From Nitrospira sp. ST-bin5 (lineage in GTDB: Bacteria > Nitrospirota > Nitrospiria > Nitrospirales > Nitrospiraceae): 25,962 nt of DNA. A program made the translations under genes and the position numbers. The stretch spans positions 1 to 25,962 of the forward strand of contig MSXN01000027.1 in the NCBI GenBank assembly GCA_002083555.1, read 5' to 3'. Positions 15,666-23,336 of this stretch are shown piece after piece. The first letter of the stretch is position 1; each line of letters opens with the position of its first letter. The notes beneath the pieces are model-generated. The model ran no database searches and had not been told where the DNA came from. It saw only the letters and a program-made list of their open reading frames with translations.

Positions 15666-15672
15666 GACTCCT

Positions 15673-16086
15673 TTACGTACACTTCAACACGGTCTCACGC
15701 ACAATGTGCCAAATCTCTGCCGGGATCTCTCCTAGCCACCGCGCGTCGATATTGCCGACCGGCGCTACGCGGTTCTCCTGCTTAGGATCGGTCACCAGAC
15801 GCCAGAGGCGATCGCTGACCGATCCATTCCGCTGGATGACGAACCGGTCGACAAGCAACCGAGCCAACGCTTCTCCCTCGACCGTCATCGTCACGTACGG
15901 TTGTGGCACCTGAACCGGACGAAGAGGCGACAGTCTGATAAAGGGCCGCACCATGGCATCGATCACACCAGGGGGGGCGAAACCCACCACAGCAAAATCG
16001 CAGGGCTCCTTGGGATTGCCCACCAGAAAAAATTGTCCTTCCGTCTCGGCCAGAATGGCTCCGGCTAAACGTCCGACCAGCGCCAT
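15673..16086 (-). CDS. Unrecognised 137-aa protein inside the corrin operon
   Basis: I do not recognise a family. The product is soluble, mixed alpha/beta in appearance, with no signal, no membrane helix and two Cys (one three residues from the end, VLKCT). Notable stretches are ILAETEGQFFLVGNPKEP and VVGFAPPGVIDAMVRPF. Its ATG shares one base with the cbiH stop (TGATG) and its stop is 7 bases before cbiF, so translation is coupled to two corrin methyltransferases. A role in handling cobalt-precorrin 3 or 4 is a guess from position only. Confidence 0.8.
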   Translation of the reverse strand: MALVGRLAGAILAETEGQFFLVGNPKEPCDFAVVGFAPPGVIDAMVRPFIRLSPLRPVQVPQPYVTMTVEGEALARLLVDRFVIQRNGSVSDRLWRLVTDPKQENRVAPVGNIDARWLGEIPAEIWHIVRETVLKCT

Positions 16087-16922
16087 CAGTCCGCCTCCGC
16101 TGCCGGTGGAACCACGAGCGAGAACCCCGGTCTCTGACCAGGGAGGACAGCGCCGTCAAAACTGTACTTATTGGTATAGCCACGCGGAGTGACCATGTAG
16201 CCCTCGAACATGAAGGTATTGCTCGACCCGATAATGACGGTGGTCAACATCCCGATCTCGTAATCCAGAAAGTTATCCAGATCGGTCAGGACCACCTGTT
16301 CCATATCGCGATAGGCGCTCTTCACCAGGGCCACTGGCGTGTTCCCCTCGCGGTGACGCCGGATAATCGCCTGGGCATCCACAATCTGCCTCGTGCGCCT
16401 GCCGCTGGCTGGGTTGTACAAACCGATCACGAAGTCCGCGCTGGCAGCCGCCTCGATCCGCCTCTCGATTACAGACCAGGGGGTCAGCAAATCCGACAAC
16501 GAGATCGAGCAGGAATCGTGGACCAGCGGCGCGCCGACCAAAGAGGCGCAGGAATTGAGCGCAGTCATCCCTGGGATGAGGCGGAGCTCCGGTGAATCGC
16601 CCCGCTTCCAGCCCATTTCTTTCAGCACCTGAAAGACCAAGCCAGCCATGCCGTAGACGCCCGCATCTCCGGAGGAGATCAACGAGACCGTGGCGCCGGC
16701 TCGCGCCCGTTCAATCGCGGCACGAGCACGACCGATCTCTTCTGTCATCCCGGTCTTGATGATTTCCTTCCCCTCAAGCAGGTGGCGGACCAGCTTGATA
16801 TAGGTGCTGTAACCGACGACGAGCTGGGACTCGGCGATAGCCTTCAAGGCTGCAGGAGTGGCATGGTCCTGCGCTCCCGGCCCGATGCCTACAACGTAGA
16901 GAACTCCTTTTGCATCGCTCAT
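16086..16922 (-). CDS. cbiH: Cobalt-precorrin-3 C17-methyltransferase
   Basis: A 278-aa tetrapyrrole methylase of the CbiH/CobJ type, which methylates C17 and contracts the ring. Visible are LYVVGIGPGAQDHATPAAL, the C17-enzyme motif SLISSGDAGVYGMAGLVFQV, the segment FVIGLYNPASGRR and the C-terminal MVTPRGYTNKY. There is no extra Fe-S domain as found in some Bacillus forms. The ATG overlaps the cbiG stop by 4 bases. Confidence 0.94.
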   Translation of the reverse strand: MSDAKGVLYVVGIGPGAQDHATPAALKAIAESQLVVGYSTYIKLVRHLLEGKEIIKTGMTEEIGRARAAIERARAGATVSLISSGDAGVYGMAGLVFQVLKEMGWKRGDSPELRLIPGMTALNSCASLVGAPLVHDSCSISLSDLLTPWSVIERRIEAAASADFVIGLYNPASGRRTRQIVDAQAIIRRHREGNTPVALVKSAYRDMEQVVLTDLDNFLDYEIGMLTTVIIGSSNTFMFEGYMVTPRGYTNKYSFDGAVLPGQRPGFSLVVPPAAEAD

Positions 16923-18058
16923 AGGTTGCCTACCTCCATCTGCCGTTTCAGGAAGGCCCGCCGCGCCACGGCCAAGGTCATCGATCGTCCTGCGCCTGGC
17001 TCAGTATAGATTTGCTTGGGCACGAGGAGCTCCTCCACCCCGGCGGCCAGCAACGCAGCCGGCTCCGAAACCCCGCGCGAGCCGACATGCTGCTTCACCT
17101 TCTCCGATGGATTCTGGATGCCTGGCACCACATCCAGTTCCTCGGGCGGATAGGTGCGCAACGGCCAGCCATATCGCTCGCTCAACGCCAACAACGCAGT
17201 CTCGTCCTTCTTCACATCGATCGTCGCCAGCTCTTTCACCGACTTGGGCGAGAGGCCATGTTTGGCCAAGAGGGCCAGGACTCCCCGCTCCACCAGATCG
17301 GGAGCCGTTCCTCTGTCGCAGCCGATACCAAGCACAAGGCTCTTCGGGCGATAGATGACGGCATTCTTCCAATGGGCCGGATGCAACTCGCCGATCTCGC
17401 GATCTGTGGCGATCAACAAAATTTCAAAAGCATTCGGGTCCACGCCCTCCAGCGAAGTGGCATAGCGAACACCTTCCGGCAACGGTTTCTCAGCCGGCCA
17501 CCAGTCCGGCTCTCCCGTCTCCTGGACAAAAATGACTTCAGTCGCATTCACCACGGCGGCGCAGCCCCTCGTCACATTGCGATCCGGATCGTCGAGCGTC
17601 CATCCCAGGTCACGGCCCAGAATATCCACCGTCAAGGTGCCGATTGCATCAGACGCGGTCGTCACGACCGACTGCGCGCCAAGCGCTGTCGCGACCCGTT
17701 CGGTGAATATATTGCCGCGACCGACGTGACCGGAGAGCACACAGATCGAGAACCGGGCGGCGTCGTCGATACAGACCACCGCCGGATCGACCTTCTTGTT
17801 CTTCAAGAGCGGCGCGATCATCCGCACCACGGCCCCGACGCTGATAATAAAGATATGACAGTCGTAGGCAGGAAAGGTCTCGATCAGCGTAGGTCCCATC
17901 GGCAGAGGCAGGCGAAGCGAACCAGTTGGCGCCGAGGCAATCAGCTTCTCCGAGACGAAGAGGTCTGCGCCGGACAGCTGCGGCAGCAAGCGGGACGCGA
18001 TCGCGATCCCGTGCTTCGTGATGGCATAGACGGCAAATGGTTTCCGTTCGACGATCAT
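16919..18058 (-). CDS. cbiG: Cobalt-precorrin-5A hydrolase
   Basis: A 379-aa CbiG, which opens the delta-lactone of cobalt-precorrin-5A and releases acetaldehyde. The N-terminal domain has FIISVGAVVRMIAPLLKNK, the central domain has LSGHVGRGNIFTERVATAL and VVTTASD, and the C-terminal domain has VLGIGCDRGT. All are family hallmarks. I start it at the ATG at 18058, which overlaps the cbiL stop as ATGA; the 33 open codons upstream lie inside cbiL. Presence of cbiG marks the early-cobalt route. Confidence 0.95.
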   Translation of the reverse strand: MIVERKPFAVYAITKHGIAIASRLLPQLSGADLFVSEKLIASAPTGSLRLPLPMGPTLIETFPAYDCHIFIISVGAVVRMIAPLLKNKKVDPAVVCIDDAARFSICVLSGHVGRGNIFTERVATALGAQSVVTTASDAIGTLTVDILGRDLGWTLDDPDRNVTRGCAAVVNATEVIFVQETGEPDWWPAEKPLPEGVRYATSLEGVDPNAFEILLIATDREIGELHPAHWKNAVIYRPKSLVLGIGCDRGTAPDLVERGVLALLAKHGLSPKSVKELATIDVKKDETALLALSERYGWPLRTYPPEELDVVPGIQNPSEKVKQHVGSRGVSEPAALLAAGVEELLVPKQIYTEPGAGRSMTLAVARRAFLKRQMEVGNL

Positions 18059-18837
18059 GCCCCAGTCTCTCTGGTGGCCAATCTCGGCGTCGCAGGCACC
18101 AAGCCTGCCAGCAACCCGCTGCGCTCCTTGCGCGACACGATGATCATCGCGAAACAATCGCCCTGCTCGGTCTGGATCGTGCGGATATCCCGGACGATCC
18201 GTTCTTCGGCCATCGTGGCCTTCGACACATAGACCGCCCGGTCGACAAGTCCTTGCCGCTCAAGCGCGTCGACCACCTTGGGAATCTCGGTGCCCATCTT
18301 CATCAAGACGACTGTGTCGAACATCTCCAGCACCTGGCTCAAATCCTCTACCCCGTAGCTCGCGGGCAGAATGGCAATCCGCTCTTGCCCGTCGGCCAGA
18401 GGAATGCCGGTCACGGAGGGCACCGCCATGATCGACGACACACCAGGGACGACTTCGATGCGGATGCCAGGCCAGCGTAGCGGGGCTTCCCTGCGCAGAT
18501 AGATGAAGGTGCTAAAAAGCGAGGGATCGCCTTCCGTCGCAAACGCGACCGACAACCCCCGCTCCAGACGCTCCCCGATGGCCGTAAAGGCTACATCCCA
18601 AGCAGGACGAAGGCGTTCCGGATCCTTGTTCATCGGGAACGTTAAAAAGATACGTTCTTGTCCGGGGATCTCACCCAAGGTCGGCTTGAGAATTTTCCAA
18701 GCCATCGACTCCCCGTAATCGGAGCTGCGAGGCAGCGCGAGGACCTGCGCCTGCTTCAACACATTGAGCGCGCGAAGCGTGATCAGATCCGGCGCGCCGG
18801 GACCGACCCCGACTCCATACAATGTTCCATAGTTCAT
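18055..18837 (-). CDS. cbiL: Cobalt-factor II (precorrin-2) C20-methyltransferase
   Basis: A 260-aa tetrapyrrole methylase of the CbiL/CobI type. It begins LYGVGVGPGAPDLITLRAL and has FATEGDPSLFSTFIYLRR, the SGVS-type loop VVPGVSSIMAVPSVTGIPL, and VVLMKMG. The TEGDP motif is characteristic of the C20 enzyme. It overlaps cbiET by 4 bases. Confidence 0.94.
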   Translation of the reverse strand: MNYGTLYGVGVGPGAPDLITLRALNVLKQAQVLALPRSSDYGESMAWKILKPTLGEIPGQERIFLTFPMNKDPERLRPAWDVAFTAIGERLERGLSVAFATEGDPSLFSTFIYLRREAPLRWPGIRIEVVPGVSSIMAVPSVTGIPLADGQERIAILPASYGVEDLSQVLEMFDTVVLMKMGTEIPKVVDALERQGLVDRAVYVSKATMAEERIVRDIRTIQTEQGDCFAMIIVSRKERSGLLAGLVPATPRLATRETGA

Positions 18838-20090
18838 GAGACCGCTCCTGTCTGACCGGGCTTCTCGACTGCAAAGATTTGAATGGGGTTCAAGGCCTCG
18901 TAGCGAAGGTAGTGGGCCAAGGGTTCGGCTCGCGACACTTGGAGCAATGTCACCTCCGGTACCAACCCTCGCTTGCGCAAGGACTGATAGGTCTCCGCCA
19001 CATTCTCCAACGTGATGGCGTTGACGACCAGGCGGCCGCCCGGTTGCAGCCGATCCATGACGACGTCGATGATCTCCTCCATGCTCCCCTTGCTGCCTCC
19101 GATGAAGACCGCATCCGGCGCCTCCAAACCGGTCAGCGCTTCCGGCGCTCGGCCTGCGATGACTCGCACATTGTCCACCGCATGGGCCAACAGATTTTCG
19201 CGGCAGATCTCGACTCCTTCCGGATCAACCTCGATCGCATAGACCAGGCCTTTCGGCGCGAGCAAGGCTGCCTCGATCGACACAGACCCGGAACCAGCCC
19301 CGATATCCCAGACCACACTGTCCGGTCTGATCCCCATCGCAGCCAACGAGAACAATCGCACTTCGCGCTTCGTGATGAGGCCCTTCTTCGGCATCCGCTT
19401 CGCGAATTGATCCTCATGGAGGAAGGGAATGGTGCAGGGAGCGCGCCATGAGGAATCGGAGCGAACGAGCAACAAAACGTTGAGCGGTCCGATGTCCTGG
19501 CAAGCAGCAAGATCCTTCACGTCGAATCGCCGGACCCGCTCATCTGGCCCAGCAAGATTTTCACAGACCCAGACCCCCCAGGCTGTCTCTCCATGTTCGA
19601 CCATGCGCTGAGCTAACACCGGGGGCGAGTTCTTTTCATCGGTGAAGATCGCCACCTTGGCCTGGCTCTTGAGCCTGGTGAGAAATCCCTCAGACGAACG
19701 GCCATGCAGAGAAAGAAACGCAGCGTCGTCCCACTTCAATCCGGCTCGCGCAAAGGCCCATTGCATCGAACTGGGCTGAGGCAGCACCTCGACATGATCG
19801 GCGCCCAGTCTCTTGATCACCAGACTGCCGATGCCGAAAAATAATGGATCGCCGGACGCCACCACACAGACATTCTGTTCCTCTGCCAGTTCCGCCACCC
19901 GGTCGAGCACCGCTGAAAGGCCGTCCTTGAGGACAATCCGCTCGCCCTGAAATTGCGGAAAGAACTCAAGATGGCGCTCGCCACCCACGAGTACCCCCGC
20001 CTTCATCACCGCACTCACGGCACGACTCGTCAGACTCGCGCAGCCGTCGTCTCCGATACCCACCAAGGTAATTGCGCGCCGAGAATTCAT
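18834..20090 (-). CDS. cbiET: Cobalt-precorrin-7 C5-methyltransferase / C15-methyltransferase (decarboxylating) fusion
   Basis: A 418-aa CbiE-CbiT fusion, equivalent to CobL. The CbiE part (residues 1 to about 200) has ITLVGIGDDGCASL, VLVGGERHLEFFP and VVASGDPLFFGIGSL. The CbiT part (about 225-400) has GLITKREVRLFSLAAMGI and a class I methyltransferase SAM site, VWDIGAGSGSVSIEAALL. Together they methylate C5 and C15 and decarboxylate the acetate at C12. It overlaps both neighbours by 4 bases. Confidence 0.95.
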   Translation of the reverse strand: MNSRRAITLVGIGDDGCASLTSRAVSAVMKAGVLVGGERHLEFFPQFQGERIVLKDGLSAVLDRVAELAEEQNVCVVASGDPLFFGIGSLVIKRLGADHVEVLPQPSSMQWAFARAGLKWDDAAFLSLHGRSSEGFLTRLKSQAKVAIFTDEKNSPPVLAQRMVEHGETAWGVWVCENLAGPDERVRRFDVKDLAACQDIGPLNVLLLVRSDSSWRAPCTIPFLHEDQFAKRMPKKGLITKREVRLFSLAAMGIRPDSVVWDIGAGSGSVSIEAALLAPKGLVYAIEVDPEGVEICRENLLAHAVDNVRVIAGRAPEALTGLEAPDAVFIGGSKGSMEEIIDVVMDRLQPGGRLVVNAITLENVAETYQSLRKRGLVPEVTLLQVSRAEPLAHYLRYEALNPIQIFAVEKPGQTGAVS

Positions 20091-20737
20091 GCCGATTCCT
20101 TTGCCGAGAGGAGCAGCAAAGCATGAATGATCGCGACTGCGATGGGACTGCCCCCCTTGCGGCCGCGGGCCACGATAGAGGGAGTCGACAGTTCCAGCGT
20201 GACTTCCTTTGACTCAGCCGCCGACACGAACCCGACCGGCACTCCGATGATGAGAGCTGGCTTTGCATGTTCCTCGCGAATAAGGCGGGCCAACTCCAGT
20301 AACGCGGTCGGCGCATTGCCGATCGCCACCACCGCGCCATTGAGCAGGTTGAGGCGGTGCGCCTTTTTCATGGCCTCGATCGCGCGCGTCGAGTTGTTGG
20401 CCTTCGCTGTCGCGATGACATCCTCGTCTGAAATAAACGAATAGACCTTGCAGCCGTAGGAGGAGAGCCGTTCCTCGTTCAGGCCGGCAGAAATCATCTT
20501 CACGTCGACCAACAGGGGGCAGCCTCCTTGAAGCGCCGCCACACCGGCACGAACCGCATCAGGATGAAATCGCATCAGCGTCTTAAACTCGAAGTCCGCC
20601 GTGGCATGGATCACCCGTCGCACGACCTGCCATTCATCCGGCCCGAAATCGTGAAGACCAGCCTCCTGGTCGATGATCGCGAAACTGCCATCCTCAATGC
20701 TCCGTCCAAGCGCGGTCATCTGTCTCATATCATTCAT
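20087..20737 (-). CDS. cbiC: Cobalt-precorrin-8 methylmutase
   Basis: A 216-aa CbiC/CobH, which moves the methyl group from C11 to C12 to give cobyrinate. The catalytic His lies in RRVIHATADFEF, and VDVKMISAGLNE, AIGNAPTALLELARLI and IIGVPVGFVSAAESKE are family motifs. The ATG at 20737 overlaps the cbiD stop as ATGA. The longer open frame upstream is inside cbiD. Confidence 0.95.
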   Translation of the reverse strand: MNDMRQMTALGRSIEDGSFAIIDQEAGLHDFGPDEWQVVRRVIHATADFEFKTLMRFHPDAVRAGVAALQGGCPLLVDVKMISAGLNEERLSSYGCKVYSFISDEDVIATAKANNSTRAIEAMKKAHRLNLLNGAVVAIGNAPTALLELARLIREEHAKPALIIGVPVGFVSAAESKEVTLELSTPSIVARGRKGGSPIAVAIIHALLLLSAKESA

Positions 20738-21840
20738 GTCTGAACCTCCGGGTAACGACCGAGCAAGACACCGCCGAAATCCACCAGACAGGTTTCCACT
20801 GCCAGCTTGCCGCCTGCGTGGTTCTGACAATGTTCGACGACCTTCTTGCAGACGAGCGACGTGATGCCGACGAGACCTGCCTCACGGCACAATTCAAGCA
20901 CATGGCGAGCGGTATTGGCTTGGCGGATGGCCGCAATCAACTCATCCGACGCGGACAGCTCAGCTGCCAGCGAAGCCAGGAACTCCATGTCCACTTCCGA
21001 TCCGGCTGCATGCGTCTGCATCTTGCCGTTGGCCATCTTCGACAGCTTCCCCATCATCCCGACGATGATGGCGCGCACGATTCCTCGCTTCGCACATTGT
21101 TTGACGCCGACGCCGATGAAATCGCCCACCTGGATAAAGGCCTGCTCCGGCAACTGCGGATAGAGGGCCATCGCATACTGTTCCGATTTGCCGCCGGTCG
21201 TCAGCACCAGGTCACGCAGACCGCCTGCCGCGGCGACATCGATCTCCTGCATCACGCTCGCTTTGAAGGCCGCCGTGGAATACGGCCGCACGATGCCTGT
21301 CGTGCCGAGGATGGAGATGCCGCCCAAGAGGCCCAGCCGCGCGTTGGTGGTCTTCTTGGCCATGTCCTCGCCGCCCGGCACGCTGATCGTCACGACGGCA
21401 CCTCCGTAAGGAGCGCCAGCGAGTTCTTCTCCGACCATCTCTGTAATGTTTCGCCGCGGGACCGGGTTGATCGCAGGCCCGCCGACCTCCAGACCCAAAC
21501 CGGTCTTGGTGACCGTGGCCACGCCCAGGCCTCCTCTGATCTCGATACCGGGCTCGGTCCGCAACTCGACTTCGGCCGTCAACTCGGCCCCATGCGTGCA
21601 GTCGGGATCGTCGCCTGCATCCTTGATGATGCTGCAGATCACACGGCTGTCTGCGCGCTCGCAGCGGGCGAGAACGAAGGTGACTCGCGTCCGATTTGGT
21701 AAGGTCGTTTCAATTTCAGACAGCATGGCACCCTTCACGAGACAGCGCGTCGCGGCCTTGGCGGCCGCCGCCGCGCACGCGCCGGTGGTGAACCCGGTGC
21801 GCAGCCCCTTTCGATTTTTCGGCGAGACGTTCTTGTCCAT
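20734..21840 (-). CDS. cbiD: Cobalt-precorrin-5B C1-methyltransferase
   Basis: A 368-aa CbiD, recognised by its N-terminal LRTGFTTGACAAAAAKAA, by DPDCTHGAELTAEV, by NITEMVGEELA-type segments and by MMGKLSKMANG near the middle. It methylates C1 of cobalt-precorrin-5B and is unrelated to the other methylases. The ATG lies 3 bases after the ChuX-like gene's stop. Confidence 0.96.
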   Translation of the reverse strand: MDKNVSPKNRKGLRTGFTTGACAAAAAKAATRCLVKGAMLSEIETTLPNRTRVTFVLARCERADSRVICSIIKDAGDDPDCTHGAELTAEVELRTEPGIEIRGGLGVATVTKTGLGLEVGGPAINPVPRRNITEMVGEELAGAPYGGAVVTISVPGGEDMAKKTTNARLGLLGGISILGTTGIVRPYSTAAFKASVMQEIDVAAAGGLRDLVLTTGGKSEQYAMALYPQLPEQAFIQVGDFIGVGVKQCAKRGIVRAIIVGMMGKLSKMANGKMQTHAAGSEVDMEFLASLAAELSASDELIAAIRQANTARHVLELCREAGLVGITSLVCKKVVEHCQNHAGGKLAVETCLVDFGGVLLGRYPEVQT

Positions 21841-21843
21841 CGG

Positions 21844-22221
21844 TCATGTACCCGCGCGCTCCGCCAGGTATCCAAAATGCTCACGAACTTTTGCCGCACG
21901 TTCAGAGTGATAATTGTCTGCTCGTGCCTGATTCGTGCCCCGAAACGACACACGACAGAGCAAGTCCCCATCAGCCCCTACCAGCTCAAGCGCCGCATTG
22001 CCCTCGTCCGGCTGCGCATAGCGAAGCCGGCATCCATCCTCAATCTTGAGGTGAACATGAGTTTGTCCCTCCTCGCCAAGCGTGACCCACTCAGCCCCCT
22101 GCCGCAACGTGAGGAGACCATGGACCTCGGCAATCGCGCCAGCCGAACGGACGATGACGCTCGTATCCCCACACGCGAGCGCCGCTTCAAGCGCCTCGAG
22201 GATCTGCTCCCGTCCGGTCAT
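21844..22221 (-). CDS. ChuX/HutX-like small protein in the corrin operon
   Basis: A 125-aa protein. I see a pattern like one repeat of the HemS/ChuX/HutX heme-handling fold: an early helix (ILEALEAAL), strands TSVIVRSAGAIAEVHG, a HxHL element (QTHVHLKIEDGCRLRY), a beta hairpin ending in ELVGADGDLLCRVSFRG, and a C-terminal helix. In heme proteins this fold holds a tetrapyrrole. Here it is locked between a flavin reductase (ATGA overlap) and cbiD (3-base gap). A role as carrier or binding protein for a corrin intermediate is an inference, and the fold match is by eye. Confidence 0.7.
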   Translation of the reverse strand: MTGREQILEALEAALACGDTSVIVRSAGAIAEVHGLLTLRQGAEWVTLGEEGQTHVHLKIEDGCRLRYAQPDEGNAALELVGADGDLLCRVSFRGTNQARADNYHSERAAKVREHFGYLAERAGT

Positions 22222-22943
22222 GCGGATTTCTTCGGCATATTGAAAAACGACTCCACGTTGTCCTTGCTCACGGCCACTCCGGCTGCGATCAGATCGTCGA
22301 GCAACACCTGGTTCACGTCGCCATCGCCTACAATGAAGGCCTGATCGAGGCCGCCGCACGACAGCACCTGGCGGAGAATGGCTCTGGCATGAGGAATCCG
22401 CTCAGGATGTCCGATCGCAGGGATCGCTTCGATTCTCATGTCTCCACAATCGGCAGGGATGCGCGCCCGCATGAACCCCTCCGGGAGAAAGTACTCCGAC
22501 GACACGCGCAGCCAGATGAGCAGAGTCTGAGGAAGCAACGGTCTAAAGCGGGTGGCGTGTAGAAAGCCAAGCGCGGCGGTAATCCCCGTATCCGTCGCCA
22601 GGATCAGGGTCCTGCCCGATGCGCCCTCCCGCATGAAAAACTTGCCCCAGGGTCCGCTGAACGAAATGTCCGTTCCCGCGGCAAGCCCATGCACGAAGGC
22701 GGAACCCAGTCCATCGGGGATACGCTTCACGGCAAGCTGGAAGCGACGTTGCTCCGCATCGCCGGTGAGAAACGAGTAGGCCCGCTTGACGGCCTTGCCG
22801 CTCGGCAAGATGATTCGACTATCGAGGATAAGATACTGTCCGCCGACGAACCCCACCGGCTCGGTCGCGCACAGATCGAGCAGCAGGGTATCGGGCCCCA
22901 CCCTCTCGGTTCCCACCACTCGAGCAGTCTTCGCCACGGCCAT
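22218..22943 (-). CDS. FNR-type flavin oxidoreductase in the corrin operon
   Basis: A 241-aa protein of the ferredoxin-NADP reductase superfamily. The FAD domain has GGQYLIL and the RxYS motif in VKRAYSFLTGD. The nucleotide domain has LILATDTGITAALGFL (TGIT in the usual Gly-rich loop) and FIVGDGDVNQVLLDDL. It has only three scattered Cys residues, so no PyrK-like [2Fe-2S] site. No cbiJ/cobK is visible in the cluster, and precorrin-6A reduction acts right after CbiD, whose gene is two downstream. This protein could do that step, or reduce cobalt corrinoids as CobR does. Both are inferences. Confidence 0.82.
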   Translation of the reverse strand: MAVAKTARVVGTERVGPDTLLLDLCATEPVGFVGGQYLILDSRIILPSGKAVKRAYSFLTGDAEQRRFQLAVKRIPDGLGSAFVHGLAAGTDISFSGPWGKFFMREGASGRTLILATDTGITAALGFLHATRFRPLLPQTLLIWLRVSSEYFLPEGFMRARIPADCGDMRIEAIPAIGHPERIPHARAILRQVLSCGGLDQAFIVGDGDVNQVLLDDLIAAGVAVSKDNVESFFNMPKKSA

Positions 22944-22948
22944 CCCTG

Positions 22949-23323
22949 CTACTCCGCCGGATAGATCTCATGGACAAAATCATGCATCTCATCGAGGTCG
23001 CGGTAGAGATGGGTGAGCCCCTCGATCTGATGCGCCAGGTCGAGATCGACCTTCTTCGTGAGCACCACGAGGGTGCGCAGATAGGGCAGTTTCGGGTCAT
23101 CGGAGCGTGTCGCAGACACTCGCTGCTCAAGCCCGGCAACCGCCCCTTGGTAAAACTGCTTGAGCGTGGCCAAATCCTTGGCCCCGCACATGGAGCGAAT
23201 CGGTCCCGGTTGATCGGCCCCGGCGCCAAGCTCCGCCAGCTCATGCTGCCGTTCGGCTTCGTTCTTCACCCCCAACACTTCCATCAAACCCAGCCGCAGC
23301 CCTGCGATTTCATGACACGCCAT
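22949..23323 (-). CDS. DUF3209-like small protein
   Basis: A 124-aa soluble, mostly helical product starting MACHEIAGLRLGLMEVLG, which I associate with the DUF3209 family of unknown function. It has two Cys residues (Cys3 and one in SMCGAKDL) and an acidic, His-containing C-terminus (LDEMHDFVHEIYPAE). The ATG at 23323 has a GGAGG site; the earlier open frame is inside cbiX. It follows cbiX by 13 bases and precedes the flavin reductase by 5, so it belongs to the operon. A link to cobalt delivery or to the chelatase is only positional. Confidence 0.75.
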   Translation of the reverse strand: MACHEIAGLRLGLMEVLGVKNEAERQHELAELGAGADQPGPIRSMCGAKDLATLKQFYQGAVAGLEQRVSATRSDDPKLPYLRTLVVLTKKVDLDLAHQIEGLTHLYRDLDEMHDFVHEIYPAE

Positions 23324-23336
23324 CGTCAATCCTCCG

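Noticed and set aside
14892..15785. 297-codon open frame on the plus strand
   Set aside because: Antisense to cbiF, with no motif and no ribosome binding site.
17012..18232. 406-codon open frame on the plus strand
   Set aside because: It is antisense to cbiG and the end of cbiL, which have clear family motifs. Its translation is rich in Arg, His and Gln, as expected from the reverse of a GC-rich gene.
20818..21702. 294-codon open frame on the plus strand
   Set aside because: Antisense to cbiD, with a His/Arg/Gln-rich composition.
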